This document shows, in pieces, positions 1 to 5,384 of a stretch of 15,573 bases of DNA (position 1 is the first letter of the stretch; every line of letters begins with the position of its first letter). The notes below the pieces were generated by a model that did no database searches, had not been told where the DNA came from, and saw nothing but the letters and a program-made list of their open reading frames with translations. Source of the stretch: Geobacter sp. UBA5730 (GTDB lineage: Bacteria > Desulfobacterota > Desulfuromonadia > Geobacterales > Pseudopelobacteraceae); assembly GCA_002419465.1 (NCBI GenBank), contig DIGE01000017.1, positions 1 to 15,573 on the forward strand, given 5' to 3'. Made by a program: the position numbers and the translations under genes.

Positions 1-78
1 GAGTCTATTTTCAACGGCCTGTTAGTGGATACTGATTCCGGCAGTTCATTTTCATTTGTCGAGTCAGGACTGCTGTAA
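1..78 (+). CDS. 3' end of an open frame cut by the window edge
   Basis: The frame is open from base 1 to a TAA at 76-78 and gives 25 residues starting ESIFNGLL and ending VESGLL. The 5' part lies outside the window, so the protein cannot be identified. The bases at 3-25 are repeated in inverted orientation at 15551-15573, inside the ATPase gene at the other end, and encode the same SIFNGLL there. This fragment may therefore be the tail of a related or recombined gene. Two GC-rich hairpins follow the stop codon, which suits a gene end. It could also be a chance frame. Confidence 0.3.
   Translation, partial: ESIFNGLLVDTDSGSSFSFVESGLL
3..25 (+). repeat. Left copy of a 23-bp terminal inverted repeat
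   Basis: The bases at 3-25 are the exact reverse complement of 15551-15573. Both copies are read as SIFNGLL in the frames that cover them. Confidence 0.9.
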
Positions 79-100
79 GCTGGATACACCAAAGCGAAAC

Positions 101-120
101 GGGCGGGAGCAATCCCGCCC
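101..120. terminator. 8-bp hairpin with GCAA loop
   Basis: Arms 101-108 (GGGCGGGA) and 113-120 (TCCCGCCC) pair perfectly around a GCAA tetraloop. The flanks GAAAC (96-100) and GTTTC (126-130) can add an outer stem. No T-run follows directly, so it may act as a transcript-end stabiliser or a weak terminator for the gene ending at 78. Confidence 0.5.
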
Positions 121-140
121 TGCCAGTTTCAAAAATATCT

Positions 141-163
141 GCGGCCCGCCTTCGGCGGGCTGC
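141..163. terminator. Second GC-rich hairpin
   Basis: Arms GCCCGCC (144-150) and GGCGGGC (154-160) pair around a TTC loop, and 141-143 can extend the stem with 161-163. It sits 20 bases after the first hairpin. Like the first it lacks a T-run. Confidence 0.45.
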
Positions 164-208
164 CGGGTGATGTCATACTTTGTTGATTCTAAAAAGAATG
201 AATCCTGT

Positions 209-237
209 TTGATTTAGCAATGATGACCGCGTATAGT
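209..237 (+). promoter_or_regulatory. Sigma-70 type promoter of the tumE-tumA pair
   Basis: TTGATT at 209-214 and TATAGT at 232-237 are separated by 17 bases. A short inverted repeat, GTTGT (236-240) and ACAAC (250-254), overlaps the expected transcription start and could be an operator. The tumE ATG at 278 follows, with an AAGG/CAGG ribosome-binding stretch around 266-273. Confidence 0.55.
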
Positions 238-277
238 TGTTATCAGCTCACAACCTTTTTGCTCTGAAGGCAGGTGT

Positions 278-633
278 ATGAAGCAAACACGGGAAACAGG
301 ACTCGACACTCTGCTGGACCTGCATGGGATTACTTACCGTCTGGAGAAGGGCTACTGGGTCAAGTTTGAGGCCTATATGGTAACAGCTGCCAGTGAGCAG
401 ATACCCCACGGTATTTCCTATTCTCTGACCCTGCATGACCGCAACAATACGCGGGTGATCGGCTTTGATAATGCCCATGGCTAAAAAGAAAGAAGTTCGG
501 GGGACGCCTCTTGGCGTGGGATCACCAGCATCATCAGGAGAAGATTGTCCCGTATGAGTATGAATCGGCAGCACAGTTACTTGAAGATTTCTGGAATGAG
601 GTTGAACTGTTTATTGATGGAGGCAACAAATGA
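278..633 (+). pseudogene. tumE: TumE-family toxin, frameshifted
   Basis: The N-terminal 68 residues (278-484) match the TumE toxin family by sight: start MKQTRETGLDTLLDLHG, the segment GYWVKFEAY, and HGISYSLTLHDR followed by FDNAHG. A TAA at 482-484 ends this frame. The rest of the family pattern continues in another frame from about 481 to 633, with KKFGGRLLAWDHQH, VPYEYESAAQLLEDFW and a TGA at 631-633. One missing base near 481 explains the break. The stop overlaps the tumA start as ATGA, the arrangement of an intact pair. No A-AAA-AAG slippery heptamer precedes the TAA, so programmed frameshifting is unlikely. A sequencing error remains possible. The toxin is probably inactive. Confidence 0.8.
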
Positions 634-989
634 AGAAAAGTATGAATGTCGGGATTATGTCGCGGGAAGAGTTTAAGAAGCGGACTATCGCCATTGCCAA
701 GGGGGAATACAAACCCCGTAAGGATGAGCCAAAAATCTGTTTTGAGTCACTGCAATCCTTTGCCCAGGTGCTGAGTGACGATAACCGGATGCTGCTGCAC
801 ATCATAGAAGAACAAAAACCCAAATCCATCAGTGAGCTGGGAACGTTGACCGGACGCAATAAAAGTAACCTTTCACGAACACTGCATACTTTGGCTGGTT
901 ATGGTATTGTTGAACTGGTAAAAAAAAGTGCCCGTGAGTTAATACCCCAGGTCAAGGCTACCCACTTTAGGCTTGAAGTGGGGATATAG
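630..989 (+). CDS. tumA: TumA-like helix-turn-helix antitoxin
   Basis: A 119-residue DNA-binding protein, partner of the TumE-type toxin just upstream. By sight it matches the TumA/MarR-like antitoxin family: a spacer segment (IAIAKGEYKPRKDEPKI), then a winged helix-turn-helix near residues 50-95 with ISELGTLTGRNKSNLSRTL as recognition region and YGIVEL as the wing. The family-typical end ATHFRLEVGI is present, so the gene is complete. Its ATG overlaps the toxin stop by one base, which suggests translational coupling. In this family the HTH protein usually represses its own operon, possibly through the inverted repeat near 236-254. An intact antitoxin beside a broken toxin is a common decay state, and such solitary antitoxins can neutralise related toxins. 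Confidence 0.85.
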   Translation: MKKSMNVGIMSREEFKKRTIAIAKGEYKPRKDEPKICFESLQSFAQVLSDDNRMLLHIIEEQKPKSISELGTLTGRNKSNLSRTLHTLAGYGIVELVKKSARELIPQVKATHFRLEVGI

Positions 990-1048
990 TTTGTTGAAAC
1001 GGTGTTGAAGCCATTAAAGTCCGAGCCGAAGTATTTCAGAATGTCCTC
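990..1048. other. Unassigned junction between tumA and the IS debris
   Basis: The minus-strand frame of the istA fragment runs on through this stretch as EDILKYFGSDFNGFNTVSTN, which does not look like IstA. I cannot assign it. It probably marks a deletion endpoint or a short piece of another mobile element. Confidence 0.4.
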
Positions 1049-1333
1049 TTCGGCATAGGTCTGGTTGCTGCCGCCCATGACACCCACGAACATCCGGGCG
1101 TCTCGGACTTCGCCGGTGGTGGCGTCCACAACCGGTACCGTCTGGCCACTGTAGTCGACAAAGAACTTCTCGCCGGCACGGTGCTCCTGGCGCATGGAGC
1201 GGTCGAGCTTCTTTCTCCATTGACGGTACAGTTCGCAGAACTGGCTGTACTGGTAACCGGAGGGTTCGCCCTCCTTGTACTCCTGCCATAACAGCATGAG
1301 CGTGAGCTTCTTGTGTTTGACAAGTTCATCGTG
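1049..1333 (-). pseudogene. istA: IS21-family transposase IstA, internal fragment
   Basis: About 95 residues of IstA are readable. They begin at HDELVKHKKLTLMLLWQEY, continue through GYQYSQFCELYRQW, and enter the integrase core with FFVDYSGQTVPVVD, where the Asp is the first catalytic acidic residue. The fragment continues to GVMGGSNQTYAE and then leaves the family. The N-terminal HTH region and the rest of the DDE core are missing, as is istB. The 5' boundary coincides with the IS3 orfB fragment. It cannot be active. Confidence 0.85.
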
Positions 1334-1409
1334 CAGACTTCACATTCCAGGCATTGAAAACGGTTGTGAACTTCTCGCTGGTAAACTGGCTCCCCTGGTC
1401 AGTGTTGAT
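1326..1409 (-). pseudogene. IS3-family OrfB transposase, short internal fragment
   Basis: The minus strand encodes NTDQGSQFTSEKFTTVF and then NAWNVK, ending at a TGA (1328-1326). NTDQGSQFTS is the region around the second catalytic Asp of IS3-family OrfB. It follows the truncated orfA in a different frame, so a deletion removed the 3' end of orfA and the 5' half of orfB. Downstream, the DDE Glu region is replaced by the istA fragment. Confidence 0.75.
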
Positions 1410-1557
1410 TTTCGATCAGCTCCTGCTTCCAGTTGCTGATCTGACTGGGGTGGATCTTGTACTCACTGGCAAGCTCTGCAAGAGTCTTTGACTCCGACAG
1501 GGCGGTCAGAGCAACCTTTGCCTTAAATTCTGCACTGTAACGAGTTCGGTGTTGCAT
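1399..1557 (-). pseudogene. IS3-family OrfA, truncated
   Basis: This 52-residue frame starts MQHRTRYSAEFKAKVALTAL and contains the helix-turn-helix LAELASEYKIHPSQISNWKQ typical of IS3-family OrfA, the DNA-binding half of the transposase. It ends early at a TGA (1401-1399) created by the deletion into orfB. An AGGAG ribosome-binding site lies about 8 bases before the ATG. The leucine zipper and frameshift region usual at the OrfA C-terminus are absent. The N-terminal domain alone could still be made and bind the terminal repeat. Confidence 0.8.
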
Positions 1558-1600
1558 GGAACCTCTCCTTTCGAAATGGATCGGTTCATTGCTTATACAC

Positions 1601-1627
1601 TTGTCTCAAAAAACGCTACCACTTCAG
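1601..1627 (-). repeat. Probable terminal inverted repeat of the IS3 element
   Basis: Read on the minus strand this is CTGAAGTGGTAGCG followed by TTTTTTGAGACA, located 44 bases before the orfA start, which is the usual place of the left terminal repeat. The matching right end is not present. The outer edge lies 2-3 bases from the higA stop codon. Confidence 0.5.
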
Positions 1628-1629
1628 TT

Positions 1630-1944
1630 TTACGCATGTGACAGGGGTGAGATGGTTGGCGGAAAGAAATGTACCTCGCGTTCTATCTTGTTGCCTACAG
1701 CTTGCCTGGTAATCTTAAGGTCATATGCGATTTGAAGATTAAGCCAGAATTCCGGTGTTGTGCCAAAAAAACGGGAAATACGCAGTGCCGTATCAGCGGT
1801 AATAGAGCGGCTACCGTTTAAGATTGCTGTAATGCGGTTAGCCGGTACATGGAGAGCCTGAGCAAATGCATTGGCCGAGATGCCGACTTCGACAAGTTCG
1901 TCTTTCAGAATTTCTCCTGGATGGATGGGGCGCATGGCGTTCAT
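1630..1944 (-). CDS. higA: HigA-family antitoxin (XRE helix-turn-helix)
   Basis: A 104-residue antitoxin and transcriptional repressor, partner of HigB encoded just upstream. It begins MNAMRPIHPGEILKDELVE and carries the XRE helix-turn-helix (ISANAFAQALHVPANRITAILNG), followed by the family motif RSITADTALRISRFFGTTPEFWLNLQ. The domain is complete. The C-terminal tail after EREV reaches to within 3 bases of the IS3 terminal repeat, so the last dozen residues may have been altered by that insertion. The ATG lies 12 bases after the higB stop with an AAAGGG ribosome-binding site. Expected role: bind and neutralise HigB and repress the operon at the palindrome 2259-2279. Confidence 0.9.
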   Translation of the reverse strand: MNAMRPIHPGEILKDELVEVGISANAFAQALHVPANRITAILNGSRSITADTALRISRFFGTTPEFWLNLQIAYDLKITRQAVGNKIEREVHFFPPTISPLSHA

Positions 1945-1956
1945 GGCAATTCCCTT

Positions 1957-2235
1957 TCAGTGATAATCAACAATTTCTACGTTGTACGGCCCGTCCTCTC
2001 GCCACTCAAAGCAAATTCTCCATTGCTGGTTAATACGTATGCTTTGCTGACCGGTTCTGTCACCACCCAACGCTTCAAAACGGTTGCTGGGAAGATTCAT
2101 CAGGTCTTCAATGCAGGTGGCGCTTTCAAGAATCTGTAATCGCTTCTCTGCCTGTTGGGTAAACGCTTGAAAACGAGGAACACGTCCACCGTGATAGAGT
2201 TTTTCCGTATGCTTGCACGAGAAGGAGCGGATCAT
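1957..2235 (-). CDS. higB: HigB-family toxin (RelE-like mRNA interferase)
   Basis: A 92-residue toxin of the HigB/RelE fold; members cleave mRNA on the ribosome. Family features seen are the start MIRSFSCKHTEKL, the central NRFEALGGDRTGQQSIRIN and the end QWRICFEWREDGPYNVEIVDYH. The length is normal. It is the first gene of the higB-higA operon, in the toxin-first order typical of hig. The ATG at 2235 fits the family start, but only about 6 bases separate it from the predicted -10 box, so the message may be leaderless. An alternative is that AGGA at 2246-2243 serves as ribosome-binding site on a transcript from further upstream. Confidence 0.9.
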   Translation of the reverse strand: MIRSFSCKHTEKLYHGGRVPRFQAFTQQAEKRLQILESATCIEDLMNLPSNRFEALGGDRTGQQSIRINQQWRICFEWREDGPYNVEIVDYH

Positions 2236-2241
2236 GATCTT

Positions 2242-2279
2242 ATCCTAAATCTTCTTATGTTTTACGTCAAGCGTAAAAC
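2242..2279 (-). promoter_or_regulatory. higBA promoter with operator palindrome
   Basis: On the minus strand TTGACG (2270-2265) and TAGGAT (2247-2242) are 17 bases apart. A perfect 8-bp inverted repeat, GTTTTACG (2259-2266) and CGTAAAAC (2272-2279) with a 5-base spacer, covers the -35 box. That is where a HigA dimer would be expected to bind to shut off its own operon. The palindrome and promoter are directly visible; binding by HigA is inferred. Confidence 0.65.
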
Positions 2280-2370
2280 TGCTGTGAGAAATGGTTACAT
2301 ATTCTGCATTCTGGCAAAGAAATCCATCTCCATATCAACCGGTTCTGCTGTTTGCTCTGTTACGTCTCCG

Positions 2371-2490
2371 TCAGGTATCCGCTTCCATGAGGATTGCCTT
2401 GCATCTCCCTTGGAACAAATGTCCGGCCCGTTTTCTCTTGATGTTGAAGTAAGTGGTATATGTGCCGTTTATGTGCCGCAAACGAATGAT
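2371..2490 (-). pseudogene. REP-associated (IS200-like) transposase fragment
   Basis: The minus strand encodes TYTTYFNIKRKRAGHLFQGR followed by CKAILMEAD, which is the conserved middle of Y1/REP-associated tyrosine transposases (usual form FNxxxxRxGHLFQGRYKAILV). The catalytic HxH and Tyr regions are both missing, and a stop follows at 2373-2371. The usual YK after QGR reads CK. It is a relic lying between the higB promoter and the HEPN promoter. Confidence 0.75.
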
Positions 2491-2501
2491 TGTGCATTCA
2501 G

Positions 2502-2530
2502 TTGCTATCTTTCTAACTTTGCTGTATTTT
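2502..2530 (+). promoter_or_regulatory. Promoter of the HEPN-MNT pair
   Basis: TTGCTA (2502-2507) and TATTTT (2525-2530) are spaced by 17 bases. The -10 box ends six bases before the HEPN ATG at 2537, and no ribosome-binding sequence precedes that ATG. If this promoter is used, the transcript starts at or next to the ATG. Confidence 0.45.
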
Positions 2531-2536
2531 TTCAAT

Positions 2537-2935
2537 ATGACGTTTGAATCAGACAAAACCATAGCCTATTGGGCTGAAAATTCCGCATACGATCTGGAGA
2601 CCGGTGCAACACTGCTGCGTTCCAAGAAATACCCGTATGCCCTGTTCTTTGGTCACCTTGCCATTGAAAAGATTCTGAAAGCATTGGTGGTGAAGCATAC
2701 CGGTACTCATGCCCCCTACTCTCATTCTCTGGTTATGCTGGCAAAGAAAACCGGCTTTGACATACCGGATGAAATGTTTGACCAGTTGGCAGAGTTCATG
2801 GAGTTTCACACTGAAGCGCGGTATCCTGATGTGAAGATGGACTTTTACCAGAAATGCACCAAGGAGTTTGCTGCCGAGAAGTACAAAGAGATAAAGAAGG
2901 TTTACAAATGGTTACGAAAGAAATCAGAGATATAG
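2537..2935 (+). CDS. HEPN-domain protein (toxin partner of an MNT nucleotidyltransferase)
   Basis: A 132-residue all-helical protein with HEPN-domain features: YWAENSAYDLETGATLLRSK, then the hydrophobic helix YPYALFFGHLAIEKILKALVV, HAPYSHSLVMLAKKTG, and the ARYPD motif at 94-98. HEPN proteins of such pairs are usually RNases restrained by the neighbouring nucleotidyltransferase. The RX4-6H catalytic motif of HepT-like toxins is not visible, so RNase activity is uncertain. I chose the start at 2537 because upstream in-frame ATGs (from 2453) would add a tail read from the transposase relic. The gene overlaps the MNT gene by 28 bases, consistent with one operon. Other possibility: a substrate-binding partner of the nucleotidyltransferase. 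Confidence 0.85.
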   Translation: MTFESDKTIAYWAENSAYDLETGATLLRSKKYPYALFFGHLAIEKILKALVVKHTGTHAPYSHSLVMLAKKTGFDIPDEMFDQLAEFMEFHTEARYPDVKMDFYQKCTKEFAAEKYKEIKKVYKWLRKKSEI

Positions 2936-3225
2936 TCATCAGGCTGGTAGATGCCGTATCAACAAAGGGTGTCCACGTTGACAAAGCCCTTTTGTACGGC
3001 TCATTTGCCACCGGCAAACAGACAGCTGACAGTGACCTTGATATAGCCATTATCTCCAACGACTTTGGCAGGGACAGGTTTAACGAGGGCAAAATGCTGA
3101 TGCAGCTTGCCTGGCGGATTGATGCCAGACTTCATCCGGTGCCTGTATCAGCTGACTCATACAAGAATGATACATGGGTTCCCCTGATTCATGAGATACG
3201 TGAACATGGGGTAGAGGTAGCCTGA
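2908..3225 (+). CDS. MNT-type minimal nucleotidyltransferase (antitoxin)
   Basis: A 105-residue nucleotidyltransferase with the core motif GSFATGKQTADSDLD at 31-45, an exact GSX10DXD pattern. Asp43 and Asp45 bind the metal, and Asp73 in RIDARLHPVPVS is the likely third acidic residue. In characterised HepT-MntA pairs this enzyme transfers AMP to the HEPN toxin and silences it; the same role is inferred here. The ATG at 2908 follows an AAGAAGG ribosome-binding site (2894-2900) by seven bases inside the HEPN gene, which sets the start and suggests coupled translation. All catalytic residues are present, so the antitoxin appears functional. Confidence 0.9.
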   Translation: MVTKEIRDIVIRLVDAVSTKGVHVDKALLYGSFATGKQTADSDLDIAIISNDFGRDRFNEGKMLMQLAWRIDARLHPVPVSADSYKNDTWVPLIHEIREHGVEVA

Positions 3226-3378
3226 AAAACTTTCACCCAGCTCTTTCACTAACTGGATGACTTTCACCATATTTTGATGGACTTAAATGGACGTTGGTCG
3301 ACGGGGCTAAGATGCGTTGTGTCCGCAGTTATTCAACTAATCTTAAATAACGGAATTGTTTGGCCCTTTGTATTCTAG
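3226..3378. other. Spacer between the convergent MNT and hipA genes
   Basis: There are no genes here. CTTTCAC occurs three times within 40 bases (starting at 3230, 3243 and 3261), and a 6-bp inverted repeat GTTATT/AATAAC lies near 3328-3353. No convincing terminator is seen for either gene. Confidence 0.4.
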
Positions 3379-4698
3379 TTAGAGACCTGTATTAAGGCGG
3401 TTTCGTACGCCTTTCATTCCATTGAATACGGAGTTGGCAACTTCTTCGGGAAAACCCTGTGGCAAAATGTCTTGCACATGCTCAATAACAGCATCCATCT
3501 GGCCAAACAAATTCTTGATAATTGACTCCATCTCATCCGCAGGAAAACCGCAGGCTTTTGCAGTAGACAGCCAATGCCGGAGTTGTATTTTTTGCCACTG
3601 GTAATGGGTACTTTTCCCTCTGACAGCCATTGCCATTTTCATTTTTTGTGGTTCCACCAATCTTTTCTCCACGAGCGGATAGGCAGACATGACATCATAG
3701 AATGGGGCAAGTTGAAAACTACCCTCCGGCAGCAGAAAGATGCTGAAGTTCTTTGCATGACCATCGATGGCGCCAAGTAGCCAGAACAGCACCTGGGTCT
3801 TGAGAAACAGGCTGCGATCCGCCAGCGCGTTCACCGACCCCAGAAGCAGGGTCATGATCCGCTGAATGCCAGGGCCGCCATCGCTTTCGTATTTCAAGGC
3901 CGGTGATATGTTCAGCGCCTGACACATATCTTCTTGTGGCAAACGAATCATCCAAGTACGGTCATCGGCCCACCTGCGATCAAATCGTTCCACGACCAGA
4001 ACCTTTACATCCTCGAACTCTGCTATATCAGCATTGGCGACTGGGATACCGTATGCCTTGAGAATAAGATGACAAAGCCATTCGTTCTCCACGCTGTCAG
4101 TCAGGTCCATGCCGCTATGAGCAATCTTGCCGATGGGAAGCTTGAAGATGTGGCTGGTCGGGGTGACACCCAGGGGGCGATGCCACTTGTCATTCAAGCG
4201 CAGCAGCGCAGTCTTCTCCTGCGCTCCGGCAATCGAGATGCGAAAATCATTATCGCCCTGCATGCCGAGTGGCAGGGTTGCGTAGTTGCGCAACAACCCC
4301 GCAATCTCTGTATCTGTAAGCACCTCGGATTCAATCCGGCGCACATCAACCTCAGCAGCATCTTCTGGAAGAAGCTGGAGCGCTCCGACGCAATCCCGTC
4401 CAACGTGCCAGAGAAGATCAAAACAGCGACTACTCTTTGCTCCGAATCGAGTCTGAATCCTGCTGCGTATTGATTGGCTGTCCGGCAACAGGTTGTCAAA
4501 AAAGTTTTCTACCACATCACCGCTGAAAACCTTTTGACTGAGCGGCATCGAGAGTGATAACGGTCGCCTGAATGCAGAATGCAGCCATTCGTCACCGTAC
4601 TCAAAACGAAGCTGTCCAACTGCGGTCCGGGTCAGGCAGCCTACCTTTTTGCCGTTCATAAAGAGGTGCAGATCAGCTGTTATTTTTGGTCGGGCCAT
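3379..4698 (-). CDS. hipA: HipA-family serine/threonine kinase toxin
   Basis: A 439-residue HipA kinase, the toxin of hipBA. In E. coli HipA phosphorylates glutamyl-tRNA synthetase and causes dormancy and persistence. Seen here: the N-terminal subdomain 1 (LHLFMNGKKVGCL), the G-loop ISIAGAQEKTALL with Ser155 matching the E. coli autophosphorylation serine 150, ATP-site Lys186 (HIFKLP), the RLPQED segment (252-257), catalytic Asp312 in IDGHAKNFSI, and metal-binding Asp335 in FYDVMSAYP. Length and motifs are those of a complete, active-looking kinase. The ATG directly abuts the hipB stop as TAAATG, so translation is probably coupled. Its target here cannot be told from sequence. Confidence 0.95.
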   Translation of the reverse strand: MARPKITADLHLFMNGKKVGCLTRTAVGQLRFEYGDEWLHSAFRRPLSLSMPLSQKVFSGDVVENFFDNLLPDSQSIRSRIQTRFGAKSSRCFDLLWHVGRDCVGALQLLPEDAAEVDVRRIESEVLTDTEIAGLLRNYATLPLGMQGDNDFRISIAGAQEKTALLRLNDKWHRPLGVTPTSHIFKLPIGKIAHSGMDLTDSVENEWLCHLILKAYGIPVANADIAEFEDVKVLVVERFDRRWADDRTWMIRLPQEDMCQALNISPALKYESDGGPGIQRIMTLLLGSVNALADRSLFLKTQVLFWLLGAIDGHAKNFSIFLLPEGSFQLAPFYDVMSAYPLVEKRLVEPQKMKMAMAVRGKSTHYQWQKIQLRHWLSTAKACGFPADEMESIIKNLFGQMDAVIEHVQDILPQGFPEEVANSVFNGMKGVRNRLNTGL

Positions 4699-4950
4699 TT
4701 ACCACTGGTCTCCCGTATTTTCCAAGGCAGGCTTCTGACGAGGTTGAATAGTTAATTCAAGGTCTAAAGCGGCGAGCAGTCGAAAAAGTGTGTTTAGTTC
4801 AGTGCCGGGGTTTCCTGCTTCGATTTTGGAAATAGTGTGTTGCTCCATGCCTACAGAATGACCGACGACGTTCTGTGACATTCCCTTGTTTTTGCGTTCA
4901 GCTCGCAACGCTTGGCCAAGGGTTTCTGGTGAGCTGATTTTATGAACCAT
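4699..4950 (-). CDS. hipB: HipB-family antitoxin and repressor
   Basis: An 83-residue XRE-family DNA-binding protein. The helix-turn-helix covers LGQALRAERKNKGMSQNVVG, then HSVGMEQHTISKIEAG. It is followed by LNTLFRLLAALDLELTIQPR, the short strand segment typical of HipB, and a C-terminal tail ending in GDQW. The C-terminal Trp recalls E. coli HipB, whose tail enters HipA. It is the first gene of the pair, with an AGGAG ribosome-binding site six bases before the ATG. It is expected to neutralise HipA and to repress the promoter at 4993-5021. Confidence 0.92.
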   Translation of the reverse strand: MVHKISSPETLGQALRAERKNKGMSQNVVGHSVGMEQHTISKIEAGNPGTELNTLFRLLAALDLELTIQPRQKPALENTGDQW

Positions 4951-4992
4951 TACGAGCTCCTGCTACACTTGGGAATAGCAATCTGCAGCAAC

Positions 4993-5021
4993 AAAATATA
5001 CCCTTAAGGATATAATGTCAA
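4993..5021 (-). promoter_or_regulatory. hipBA promoter with palindrome in the spacer
   Basis: On the minus strand TTGACA (5021-5016) and TATTTT (4998-4993) are 17 bases apart, a near-consensus promoter. The spacer holds an 18-bp near-palindrome at 4997-5014 (TATACCCTTAAGGATATA, one mismatched pair around CCTTAAGG). E. coli HipB binds TATCC-N8-GGATA sites. The half-site flavour (GGATA) is similar but the spacing differs. Repression by HipB at this site is inferred. Confidence 0.7.
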
Positions 5022-5120
5022 AATATATTCGATAGGGTTTATTTGTGGTTTATGTTGTATGGAGTATGGGGTTTGCATGAAGTCTGACGGTTGGTAACGA
5101 TGAACATACTATGCCAGTAG

Positions 5121-5384
5121 ATCAGCATTGCCCAGGCGCTACAGATCAACCTCTCTGAAACGGATCTGGATGCATGGTATAAGGTACTTGCCACATTAGG
5201 AGTAGACAGCAAGACATCCATGCTGCAGGATATTGAAGCCGGACGGATAACTGAAGTCGAGATGCTGGCTGGAACCATAGTACGAGTGGGTAAAGAACAG
5301 GGCATTCCCACACCGGTAAACCAGAAGTTCTACAACAAACTGAAGCTGCTGGAAGGTAAAGGAGCAAACCATGGACGCGATTGA
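5121..5384 (+). pseudogene. panE: 2-dehydropantoate 2-reductase (PanE/ApbA), C-terminal fragment
   Basis: This 87-residue open frame matches the C-terminal end of ketopantoate reductase, the NADPH enzyme of pantothenate synthesis. It reads WYKVLATLGVDSKTSMLQDI, then EAGRITEVEMLAGTIVR and GIPTPVNQKFYNKLKLLEGK. About 220 N-terminal residues, including the Rossmann fold, are missing. A TAG (5118-5120) closes the frame upstream, and no start codon lies near the 5' edge. The fragment overlaps the nitroreductase start by 14 bases. It begins soon after the hipB promoter, so arrival of the hip module may have removed the 5' part. Confidence 0.82.

Larger units (their letters stand above)
1049..1627 (-). 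mobile_element. Composite IS scar: IS21 fragment joined to deleted IS3 element
   Basis: Two different insertion-sequence remnants lie head to tail on the minus strand. From 1627 to about 1334 is an IS3-family element with one terminal repeat (about 1601-1627), its orfA start, and then an internal deletion into orfB. At about 1333 the sequence switches to an IS21-family istA segment that ends near 1049. Neither transposase is complete and no second terminal repeat of either element is visible, so the block cannot move on its own. Confidence 0.8.

Noticed and set aside
478..492. Programmed -1 frameshift in tumE
   Set aside because: Only five As occur (483-487), the TAA at 482-484 comes before them, and no stimulator hairpin is evident. 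A plain one-base deletion is simpler.
962..985. Hairpin CCCACTT/AAGTGGG at the end of tumA as a terminator
   Set aside because: It lies within coding sequence, the loop is 8 bases and no T-run follows.
2453..2536. Longer HEPN protein starting at 2453
   Set aside because: The extra 28 residues are read from transposase-relic DNA and do not fit the HEPN domain. The promoter boxes also lie inside this stretch.
2854..2907. MNT start at 2854
   Set aside because: No ribosome-binding site there, while AAGAAGG directly precedes 2908 and the family begins near that Met.
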